Positions 31,520 to 40,212 of a stretch of DNA of 64,000 bases are shown here, in pieces. Numbering within the stretch: position 1 is the first letter of the stretch; the number at the start of each line of letters is the position of its first letter. The notes below the pieces were generated by a model. It ran no database searches, was not told the DNA's origin, and saw only the letters and a list, made by a program, of their open reading frames with translations. Source of the stretch: Vicia villosa (lineage: Eukaryota > Streptophyta > Magnoliopsida > Fabales > Fabaceae); contig NC_081185.1 of NCBI RefSeq assembly GCF_029867415.1, forward strand, positions 114,311,466 to 114,375,465, in the 5' to 3' direction. A program made the position numbers and the translations under genes.

Positions 31520-33256
31520 TTACCAACCCATCAATGTTCTTCTAACTTTGTCCACAATCTGACTTCTTGCTTTACTGCTGTCCAGTGAAAATTCCCGACT
31601 TTCCTCCAACAAAAACCTGTAGACTTCCCACTGGCGTTCTTGTGTCGAATGTCTAACAACTTTAGCCTACGGTAAAATCAAGACATCATCGTAGTGAAAT
31701 CATCAAAGTCTGTTAAATTGTTAATGTGTAGTTATTGAACTGTAACTTGAATAAATGCTTACCGAGAAAATGAATACTCCCAATGCTTTTAAGGCCAATG
31801 TAACGTCATAGAGAACACGAGGTCTTCCCCCTCCGGACAATTCTACAGGATTGGCAACCAGTAGTTCTCTATCAGGACCACGGTTCACTATAATTACCCG
31901 TAAAGGATGAAGCATCTCTTCTTTTAAGGTAGCACATAGAGTTTTATGACGTTCGGGATCTATGATCTTTTGCCCATCTTCTTTTTGTTGAACAAATAAG
32001 TCAATATTTTGAAAGCCTTTCACACTTGAAGTGAATCTACCATAAGCAACCTGATTGAGAAGGGCAAAGCGAATATAAATATACCAAATAATCCAAAAAA
32101 TGCATGTACGATGATTGAAGAGAGTATGCAGAGACAAAATACCTTAATACCAGAATCCTTTGAAATCCTCATAATGTCATAACACAAGCCCTTTTGATCA
32201 ACACACTGTATCTGAAGCAAGGTATGAGCCGGGCTCAACGTATTATCCACAGTAACACTCGGTTTTTTCAGTGTTGTCATGTCTTGACTGAGAGGATGCA
32301 GCCACACCTTGTCTGATAACTCAGGACCAAATAGTTCTTCAGAATAAGCTGGTGGAAGAGAAGAAAACCCCTGCAAATGTCCATCATATTCAGGTCCAGC
32401 CAACTGAAGCTCACTGGAGATACATTTCTCTCCTAAAGCTTCCATAAGATATTCACATACATCGTCTCGCCGCTTTTTCGTGTGAAACAATTCCCTGTTT
32501 TTTAAAACAAATATGGTTTAAAAGAACTGTGATAAGCTATGATGCAAGGATATGAGTATCCACTTTTTTTTGGTAAATGTATGTTGGAATTTAACTTTTT
32601 CGATCATATCATTGCTTTAAAGATGTGATAGTAAAGAGAACCCAGCAGAATCAGAATATAAACTAAATCTTAACAAATATGAATCCAATATAGCTACACT
32701 CACATTTCATCAGTGATAAAGAACAAATCTAGGGCCCTTCCATCAGGAGTTGGCATCACTTTAACTCGCTGAATCGTAAGTTGGAGGTTACACAAGATTT
32801 CGTTGATATCTATAAAGATAGAACAAAAAATAAACATTGTATTTGATTCCACATGTGACAGAAAAAAAGAGAATACTCATCATGATCTAGCGCAAGTTGT
32901 TAGTGCGGAGAGTGTGTGTGGGTGGGTGGGTGAATGTTGTAAACCCTAGATATCAAGTCCGATTCTTACTGATATAAAAAAAAAAGCAAAAGAGAGAACA
33001 TAAGAGAATAGTGCTAAGTGTTAACATAACTAGTTACCGTATAATAATCCTTTATGATAAAAAATCCAAACCTTCAACAAGTAAATTTGATTTGGGGAAG
33101 GATTAGAGGATTGTTGTTTGAAATGATAAGAAAACAAACATGAAGGACAAGGTGAAAGAAGCCTTGTCTTCAAGCTTTCCCAGTCAACTTTGAGTGAGTC
33201 AGGATGCGGAATAACCCAAAAGATCATGTAGCACCATCTTCCATCCGTCGAAATAT
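31520..33256 (-). pseudogene. Captured ACT-domain protein gene (ACR9/ACR10-like), five exons, first exon missing
   Basis: Minus-strand exons 33256-33038, 32809-32704, 32494-32143, 32050-31763 and 31666-31520 have canonical AG/GT borders, join in phase and have no stop until the family ending TLMGW. Landmarks: DISTDGRWCYMIFWV, DWESLKTRLLSPCPSCLFSY, LTIQRVKVMPTPDGRALDLF, ELQLAGPEYDG, VDNTLSPAHTLLQIQCVDQK, GLCYDIMRISKDSGIK, VAYGRFTSSVKGFQNIDLFV, PLRVIIVNRGPD, ELLVANPVELSGGGRPRVLY, RQWEVYRFLLEESREF. ACR proteins are multi-ACT-domain proteins thought to sense small ligands such as amino acids. Exon 1 with the start codon and the first part of ACT1 is not found upstream, so the copy is 5'-truncated. 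The open frame is notable for a transposon passenger. Confidence 0.85.
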
Positions 33257-33429
33257 CTACATCAACATCAAATTCATCATGAAAACAGACCAAAAAATAC
33301 AACAAAGTCTAATTACAAATTTTAAACCATGAATAAACCGAAGAATTGAACTTTGCACTGGTTTTTTTTCTAAAACTTAAAAATAAATAAATAAATCAAA
33401 ATAAAACAAGCAAATATAAAAGGAGTTGG

Positions 33430-33625
33430 AAAAAAGGTAGGTTCTAGGCAGTCTTGTCTATGGAGGAGAGCCAAAATCCCACCTTAAAAGCCGCTTGGTG
33501 GCACTATCATAGCACAGATTATGGTGGAAAAACTCGCAATAGTGGGTGATATTTACCATTGCGGCGAGCCTAAAAACCGCGACATATATCCGTCATAGCG
33601 CTGCCATGGCCGATATTCGATAACA
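33430..33625. mobile_element. Small repeat rich in cgcgg/ccgc motifs upstream of the ACR exons
   Basis: Contains gagccaaaatcccaccttaa, aaaaccgcgacatatatccg, tcatagcgctgccatggccg and ends cgataacactgg. It resembles plant MITEs with a cagtgttatcg end. The left limit is unclear. It would sit in what was intron 1 of the ACR gene. Confidence 0.35.
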
Positions 33626-34077
33626 CTGGTTCTATAATAGACTAATAACAAAAAAACGCCATAAACACAAACAACTTTTTTTTAAAAACTCAGTAGTCCT
33701 ATGACATGACAGAGTGACAAATACTAATATTTAAGATTATATATATAGATAGAAAAAAAAACATAAAATCATTTAAATTTGGTTTAGGTATTAGTTATTT
33801 AACTAATGATGACACTTTAGAGCATGATATAGTTAGCTATAGGAATGCGTGATGGAAGATTGATTGTTTTCGTTAGACTTAGAAGGTTAGTAGTGAATTT
33901 CATCTGAAAAGAATGTTATTTTCTACTAAAATAACTTACCAAAATGATCTGAAGATGATTTTTATGATGGTGTTTTTTTTTCCTTTTTTGTAAGCTTGAT
34001 TTTTATCATTGTTGTAAGTAATTGATTCACAGGCTTATGAAAAGAAGGGTGAAATACATTTATGGCCCCTGAAACTA

Positions 34078-34168
34078 GTATCTTCAATGGTGTGGTGTGT
34101 GTCATTGTATTATGTGAACTATTAGTATCTTCAATGGTGTGGTGTGTGTCATTGTATTATGTGAACTC
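34078..34168 (+). repeat. 44 bp direct repeat within the CACTA cargo
   Basis: agtatcttcaatggtgtggt followed by gtgtgtcattgtattatgtg occurs twice in direct succession, just upstream of the WIP-like exon. Confidence 0.8.
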
Positions 34169-34195
34169 CTAGTAACCAATCTGTGTCTCTTGCAG

Positions 34196-34663
34196 AAGTT
34201 AAAAAATTCAGGGAGATTGGGAATGAATCTTTCTCACCAGATGACTCAACCAAGTTTAGAAGTGTTGTTGAAACAAGTTATGTTGATCTATGATTCTATG
34301 ACTCATGCTCATCATGTGACCATTCTGGTAAACAAACTTCACCAAGTTTCATGGAACTTCAGGTACTGAGTCTGACAGAAAAACTAAACATTTTGGAAAG
34401 CCAGTTAGAAGAATTGCAGGGCGAGCTTGCCCTTAAGAATTCCAGGATTGCTGAACTTGAGTTAGCCCTTACTTGTGATGAGTTTCCTAAGGATGAATCT
34501 AGTTACACCATATGTTTATTAGATGAAAAATTTAAAGAGCTGGAGTCTGAGTTTGAGAGTCTTTTTCAGGAAAAGATCGAAGCCGAGGTCAAATATGTGA
34601 CCATCAAAAACACGATGCAGAAGTTGAAGGTTGCATCAGCTTTAGTAGAAAAACAAGAAACAA
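34196..34663 (+). pseudogene. Captured exon of a WPP domain-interacting protein (WIP-like) gene
   Basis: After an acceptor (tctcttgcag) a plus-strand frame reads KKFREIGNESFSPDDSTKFR, SVVETSYVDL, stop, then ELQVLSLTEKLNILESQLEE, LQGELALKNSRIAELELAL, LDEKFKELESEFESLFQEKI, EAEVKYVTIKNTMQKLKVA. This is the coiled-coil region of WIP proteins, which anchor RanGAP at the plant nuclear envelope. One nonsense codon at about 34287 breaks it; homology ends near 34663 without the C-terminal membrane anchor. Family call from coiled-coil wording plus the REIG...SPDD block. Confidence 0.65.
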
Positions 34664-34833
34664 TGTACCATATTGTTTTCATACCATTTTTAATCCATAA
34701 ACAAAACTCATCAACATTCACAAATAGAAACCCACCCATCAACACCAAAACTCTTCCCATAAGAAAAAAAACAAAACCAACTAAGTTCCCACAACAACAA
34801 AAAAGAAAAAGAAAAAGAAAAAGTAGAATGTAC

Positions 34834-34893
34834 CTAGCACTGGGAACATGCCCCGAGATCTCAACTTCAAACTCAACAGGAAGCCCAAGAAAC
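34834..34893 (-). pseudogene. Possible captured 60 nt exon, parent gene not identified
   Basis: Minus-strand segment between acceptor ctcaacag and donor g/gtacatt; internal frame FLGLPVEFEVEISGHVPSA is open and looks like protein sequence. I do not recognise the family. Confidence 0.35.
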
Positions 34894-35315
34894 CTGTTGA
34901 GTCATAATTTTAAAATTAACTAAGAAAATGTTGTCTCACTTCAAAGTTGTAAGCATGAAAGCTTTGCATCTACTACAATAATAGAGAGCTTACATGAATA
35001 AGGTTAAGAATTAATATACAATAAGCCAGAGTGATAAATCTTACGAGTTAAAAATATCCTGCAACGAAAAAGCAGCCATTAATAACCAAAATAAGAGCCC
35101 ATTTAAATTAACTTAATTGAACTTATCCATAGACATACACATTTGTGAGACTTTTTTGGAATGCTTATACAAACCACTTATGACATAATCATAACCTATT
35201 TTCAGCTTTGCATCTACTCCAATAGCCACTCCTGTTCAAATCAAATCACATTTTTGTTTATCATTTCTTTTAGGATTCAATGCATTGAAGAGGAAATGTT
35301 GTAAATAAATAGTAC

Positions 35316-35552
35316 CTGAGAGTACTGGTTGAATACTGTTTAGCAGTGTAGAGATCGATAACAAAGGCGATAACTCTCCGACCGCTACAGCCACCTCTTT
35401 GTTTGAGGTAAATATGTAAGCAAGTCTTTCCCTAAAGAATAAGAAAAATAAAAATAGACAGGTTCCGATGGCCAACGATGTAAGCACTGTCACGACGATT
35501 GAGAATTTTGCGGCTTTCGACTTCCTTTGCCAAGCTCGTTTGATACTCAACG
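35316..35552 (-). pseudogene. Captured MATE transporter exon (C-terminal half)
   Basis: Minus-strand exon between acceptor (cgtgtag) and donor (ag/gtacta): an NELGKG-type start, then KAAKFSIVVTVLTSLAIGTC, RERLAYIFTSNKEVAVAVGE, LSPLLSISTLLNSIQPVLSG. This is the MATE segment following the conserved R-V-x-N-E-L-G motif, with two membrane helices. One base is missing near the exon start (aagtcgaaag where aagttcgaaag is expected), so NELGKG and KAAKF lie in different frames. Confidence 0.8.
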
Positions 35553-35685
35553 CTACACGATGATTAGATACATCACAATGGCCCAGAAGAACTTGAATTT
35601 GTTAGGACAATTTAGATAAATTATGCATCATCCAAATCATATGATTAGTGTTTGTGTCAATAAATATACTCAAATAAATCAATCC

Positions 35686-35721
35686 AAATACTTACTCTTG
35701 TGAGAATACTTACTCTTGTGA
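35686..35721 (-). repeat. Duplicated splice donor, 17 bp direct repeat
   Basis: On the minus strand tcacaagagtaagtatt occurs twice in succession at the end of the LRK10L-like exon, each holding a strong donor (a/GTAAGT). Confidence 0.65.
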
Positions 35722-36398
35722 TAAGAAGAACAATTTGCAGCATCATGATGAGTTCCACTTCCAGAAGGACAGTTACAAGAAAAATGAGAAAAATCATTCT
35801 GATTTGTACCACATGTTCCTCCAGATTCTCTGCAACCATCACACTGAGAGGACCACCCTACACCTTCATCATACATCACATCAAAACCTTGTTCCGGCAT
35901 ATGAACTCCACTCTCAGAATCCCAAACAACATCCTTAGAAACTTCAACTTGGAAACTAACATGACAGTTCCGAAATCCTGAGAACTGGTTTTGCATCTGA
36001 GTTTCATTATTGACAACATAGAAAACATGTACATTGCTACCATTTTTCTCACATGTAAAAGTGTTTATGTTTTTCATAACTGAACTATTCTGAATAGGAC
36101 AATCATAGAATATAGTGAGATTTTGAACCGTTGGAAGAAAACTAAAGGGAGTTCCAACCAAAGAAGTGTTTGTGAAATTTGAAGAACAGATATCATTGAC
36201 AAGATCAGTTCGAATGATTCTCATGGTAGAAACATTCTGGTTAATGTTTAGTACATTGAATTTTTGTGAACCAATTTGAATAGAGGTGTTTTCATTATGC
36301 ATGCAAGTGAGTTTGAACTCAATTTTGCCACAAATGTTTGGTCGGTTATTTCCCCAAAAAGGAAATAGTTTATAGCACATTAAAAATCTTATTTTCAC
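35706..36398 (-). pseudogene. Captured ectodomain exon of an LRK10L/WAK-like receptor kinase
   Basis: Minus-strand open frame of about 230 residues without signal peptide. Residues 10-65: galacturonan-binding GUB_WAK domain (LFPFWGNNRPNICGKIEFKL, VLNINQNVSTMRIIRTDL, NLTIFYDCP). Residues 165-225: WAK-associated C-terminal domain (GFDVMYDEGVGWSSQCDGCR, ESGGTCGTNQNDFSHFSCNC, PSG). In a full gene this exon is followed by a transmembrane helix and a kinase, both absent here. The start of the ectodomain is cut inside the first cysteine block. The frame has no stops. Confidence 0.8.
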
Positions 36399-36466
36399 AA
36401 ACTACATCATGAAAATACCAAATAAAAACAAACAAAAGCAACGATACATGTATACATATATACTAC

Positions 36467-36788
36467 CATTGTTAATCTCCGCGAATTTCTTATTAGCTTC
36501 TTCATTCCTCGGATTCTTATCAGGATGATACTTCAATGCCAGTTTCCTATACGCTCTCTTAATCTGATCATCCCCCGCACTCTTCGACACTTGCAGTATA
36601 TCGTAATAGCTCTTTCTGCATACAAAAACATCAAACAAATAAATACAGAATCAGAATTTTCCAAAGAAATCGCAAACAGAGAAACAGAAATGAAAAAACC
36701 GAAAGCATGGAAATTACGCGGCAAAGGAATTGAGTGCATAACAAAGAGCGCAGAGAAGGAACAGCAATTTCACTCTTCGATGTGCCAT
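36467..36788 (-). pseudogene. Captured 5' end of an ERdj3B-type DnaJ gene (signal peptide and J domain)
   Basis: Exon 1 (36788-36718) starts ATGGCACATCG and encodes MAHRRVKLLFLLCALCYALN SFAA-type signal peptide, ending at donor gtaatt. Exon 2 (36615-36467) follows acceptor tatgcag and encodes [20 protein letters not shown] then [20 protein letters not shown] and KKFAEINN, with the HPD motif intact, ending at donor g/gtagta. This is the start of ERdj3B, an ER-lumen HSP40 that works with BiP and SDF2 and is needed for receptor-kinase quality control in plants. Only about half the J-domain side of the gene and the 5' UTR/upstream sequence (36789-36900) are present. Confidence 0.85.
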
Positions 36789-37214
36789 TGAAGATTCGGA
36801 TCTCTCCGAAACTCTACTATACTCGTTCGGATCTCGATGTGAATTAGGGTTTAGGATGAAAAATGAAATGTGTTATATCGCGTTTGGCGTATGAATGTGT
36901 TGTGAAATCGCTTCTTCAGTTACGATGAAGCTTCATTTCTACCCGAAACTCCAACAATCGTTTCAGATAGTCCATGAACAACTGATTCTTCATTTCTACA
37001 CACACAATATTAATATTGTAAACATTGCATTAATTTGTGATAAGTGTAAACAAAAGCGTGAATACAAATGCAAAATTGAACCATACTATTGAACTGAAAT
37101 TTAGACCCATTAATATTTAATCAATAATTTGTTAATAATATTTAAATTATTTGTTAATATGTCATATATTTATATATTTTGAGTTATAAAATTAAATTAA
37201 ATAATTTTTGTAAT

Positions 37215-37439
37215 ATATAAATTTACATCCGATTTTTAGTTTACAGGGAGTAATTGAGATTTGATTATAATAATATTTTTAATTTAAACCCGTTTTTAAA
37301 AAATAGGGTGTATATTGTCATCTAATAATGCTTGAAATGACACTTTATTTACGAAATTGCCATCACATTTCTCAATTACACCCGTTTTTAATATATTGGG
37401 TGTAAATTTTAAAATTATATTAAACTTTTTGCACTAGTG
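37215..37439. repeat. Right subterminal repeats and terminus of the CACTA element
   Basis: Contains aaacccgtttttaaaaaata, gggtgtatat, acacccgtttttaatatatt and gggtgtaaatttt in inverted pairs, then aaactttttgcactagtg as the terminal repeat, followed by TAC (37440-37442). Confidence 0.8.
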
Positions 37440-37442
37440 TAC

Positions 37443-38277
37443 AGGCTACGGAAGACAACAGTTCTGTTTCGGCCTTAATGGAACAGCTGCTGCTTGAGCT
37501 AGATAGTGTTATGTTCTCAAATTCAGGGGCGGATAATGTTTTTTGGAAACCGGAAAAGGAGAGTTTTTTTACGGTAAGAAGCTGTTATAAGTCTCTCACC
37601 TTGAGGCATGTCCCGTTTGGACCGGTAGGAGAATTTGATATCGCGTTATCTCTAATATGAAAGATGGACGTGCCAATGAAATCTAAGGCTTTTGGTTGGC
37701 GTAGTTTCCTTAGTAGACTTCCGACAAAAGGAGCACTTGTTAGAAAAGGTATTATTCCTAACTCCAATTCTTTTTGTGCTTTTTGTCGTGGCACCATGGA
37801 GGACCCGGTCCACTTATTGGTGTCTTGTTATTGCGTTGATTTGATTTGGAGGGAAATGGCCGAGTGGTTTGGTTTTGATAACTACAAAGCGGTGGACATT
37901 AAGGAAAGCTTTATGAGGTGGTTCAATTACGGAAGGAGAGTTGGTCTTAGAAAGGGAAAAGAGGGAGTCGTATGGTTGGCGGTGGTGTGGCATATTTGGT
38001 TGGTCAGGAACGGTATTGTGTTTAAAGGTGACACTTAGAACATCTCCGATATCGTTTGGGGTGCTAAAGTCTTGGTGTGGCGTTGGTCTTTTGTAGGGAA
38101 AAATATACATCCCAATTGTAATTTTTACGAATTTAGTAAGGATCCCCTATTCTTTTTGTCGTAATGCTCAATTGGAGTATATTTTTCTTTGTCCGGTACA
38201 CATTACGGGCCTTTTGTATCTTGCTTTGAGAACTTGGGTTCTCTTGATCAATATAATCCTTGCCTATTAAAAAAAAA
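37443..38277 (+). mobile_element. 5'-truncated L1-type LINE next to the CACTA end
   Basis: ORF2 tail in two frames (shift near 37660): ADNVFWKPEKESFFTVRSCY, then zf-RVT MDVPMKSKAFGWRSFLSRLP, TKGALVRKGIIPN, CAFCRGTMEDPVHLLVSCYC, and the end CNFYEFSKDPLFFLS. A stop lies inside at 38036. The 3' UTR is gagaacttgggttctcttga followed by an A-run (38269-38277). The CACTA element either inserted in this LINE or abuts it; the left flank at 30150-30195 is too short and unclear to tell. Confidence 0.8.
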
Positions 38278-38559
38278 CTTCATTTCGAATAAATGTTTTT
38301 TAAAATCAACCGTTGGATTGAAACATAATATCGTAAGATCATACATATAAAGTTTGAAATTAATCTATATTGATTTACTATACAATCAACAAATCCAAAG
38401 ATCAACGTCAAAATGAACTTTCATATAACGTTAATTTTGATGTACTTCGTTGACATAGTAAATCATTATTGATTAATTTCAAACTTTATATGTATGATCT
38501 ATACGATATTATGTTTCAATTCAACGGTTGATTTTAAAAAATATTTATTCGAAAAGAAG
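38278..38559. mobile_element. Foldback MITE with about 104 bp inverted arms
   Basis: Left arm 38278-38382 and right arm 38456-38559 are inverted copies (cgaataaatgttttttaaaa, tcaaccgttggattgaaaca, catacatataaagtttgaaa), about 90% alike by eye, with a 73 bp centre. No coding capacity. The left arm touches the LINE A-tail directly. Confidence 0.8.
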
Positions 38560-39250
38560 TTATGAGCGAGTGTAACTCGTAGTGTAACTCTTCGGGTGTA
38601 ATTTGATCTCTCCTCATAATTGTTTACCAATAAATTTTTTTTATCAATATTTCTTTTTCAAATACAAAAGTAAATTGATTTTTTGTTTTGTTTTTTCTTT
38701 TCTAATTTTTTTCTCTTACAATTTAATTCTTCATCTCTTTTACCTACAGGATTCAAAGGACATAACTTATAATACACATTATCTCTTGACTGACAAAAAA
38801 AACTGTTGCTTTCATCTAGACCGCCTTCAAAGAGCACTTGATTAGATGCTCCGGATTTAATAAAGCAATGGTTAGGATGAAATTTAAGATAGACCATATT
38901 TTTCTAAGAGAACATGGAAACAAATATTAAATTTCGAGTAATGTAAGGAACAAAAAGCAAGTCATTGAGTTTTAATAAGTGATTTGACATAAGAGTAGAA
39001 GCAAACTAAGAAAATCCTACTGACTTGGCCACTAGACATTGTCTATTACCAATTATAACTTGTTTGGTCCTACACTTGATGCAATACTTTATAAATGCAA
39101 GTTGTGAGATGTTATATGATGAGAAGCGCCTTAGTATGCAAACCAAACTTGTGCTTCTAGATCGTGAGGTATTTGCAGTTGCTAATGGTGTGCTATGTAG
39201 GTTGTCCAATTGGTGTAAATATAAATTCAATGAAGAGTGGTGAAAGACCA
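38560..39250. other. Non-coding stretch
   Basis: AT-rich; no gene recognised. The right part may be decayed copia sequence continuing from 39251. Confidence 0.3.
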
Positions 39251-40096
39251 TGTGTAATTATCTGTTAAGGCTCTAATTTCAGTTTCCATGGCTTTGACCA
39301 ATTAGGGTCAGCACTAGCTTGTTTTTAGGAAAGATGATCACAAGCAATATTGACAGCAAAAATAAAAGAATGATATGCAAGTGAAAGATGATTATATAAA
39401 ATATGTTTTGAAATGTCGTTGAGGATGGAGTTATGAGATGCATGACATACAAAATCTTTTAAATAAATAGGAGCATTTTTATGTCTAGTAGATTTTCTCA
39501 TGGTAGAAATATCAGGGGAACTGTCAATATCAGAATTGTGTGTAAATTCAGGTTGTTGGGCAGGCATGCTGGTGAGAGGAGTGAATGGTAATGTGTTGTG
39601 GTAAGGTGAATTATTGTCGTTGGTAGGTGAATTTATGATGGTAGGTGTGTTGTTTAGTTGGCAGATGAACCTATGAGGTTAAGATGATAAAAAAGAAAGG
39701 GATTGTTAGATTGGTTTGTGGTAAGGTTAGGTGCACTATTAGGGTGAGTGGAGGATGAGGAGTATAAGAAAAGATGTGTTCATGAAAAACGCAATTCTTT
39801 GAAGTAAAAATAGACCTGGTGTTAAGATTGAATAACAGGTATCTTTTAATTCCCATGGTGAAACCTAAGAATAAGCATTTGGTACTTCTAAGGTCTAATT
39901 TGTCTCTTTGTGTAATAAGAATAGAGGCATATGCAAGACAACCAAAGGTTTTAAGGGTGTCATAAGATGGAGGTGTTTTGAAGAGAAGCTCATAAGGAGT
40001 CTGGTTTTGGATGATAGGACTACAAAGTCTATTGATTAAAAAATTAGCATGACATAGGAAAAATGTATAAGGTATAATATATAAAACATGTACATG
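39251..40096 (-). pseudogene. Degenerate Ty1/copia integrase-to-RT fragment
   Basis: Minus-strand frames, with stops, give CHANFLINRLCSPIIQNQTP, LKTFGCLAYASILITQRDKL, DLRSTKCLFLGFTMGIKRYL (integrase C-terminal GKGK-type region), then STRHKNAPIYLKDFVC, and DPNWSKAMETEIRALTDN, the entry to copia RT. Different subfamily from the 7-11 kb element. It is truncated on the right by the L1 element at 40097. Confidence 0.7.
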
Positions 40097-40212
40097 TTTT
40101 TTTTTTTGTAATCAAGAAATAATATAAAACTGAGAACTAAGGGTTCTCCAACCCGATTACAAAGGAGGAGCGGAAAAGCTCGACAAAAAGAAAAATTACA
40201 CACCAAATACCC

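Larger units (their letters stand above)
30196..37439. mobile_element. Non-autonomous CACTA (En/Spm) element carrying host gene exons (Pack-CACTA)
   Basis: Left end CACTAGTACAAAAA and reverse complement of the right end CACTAGTGCAAAAA match at 13 of 14 bases. The 3 bp duplications TAC flank both ends, as expected for CACTA. Both subterminal regions carry repeated acaccc/gggtgt motifs, heavy on the left. Length 7,244 bp. There is no transposase-like frame; the interior is made of exons recognisable from at least five host genes: MATE transporter, ACR9/10-type ACT protein, WPP-interacting protein, LRK10L-type receptor ectodomain, and ERdj3B. It would depend on an autonomous partner for movement. 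The alternative, two unrelated CACTA ends flanking host DNA, is unlikely given matching termini and target duplications. Confidence 0.85.

Noticed and set aside
31520..36788. Genuine host gene cluster (ACR, MATE, receptor kinase, DnaJ)
   Set aside because: Every gene is partial, pieces are rearranged, and the whole lies between matching CACTA termini with TAC duplications; kept only as a weak alternative.
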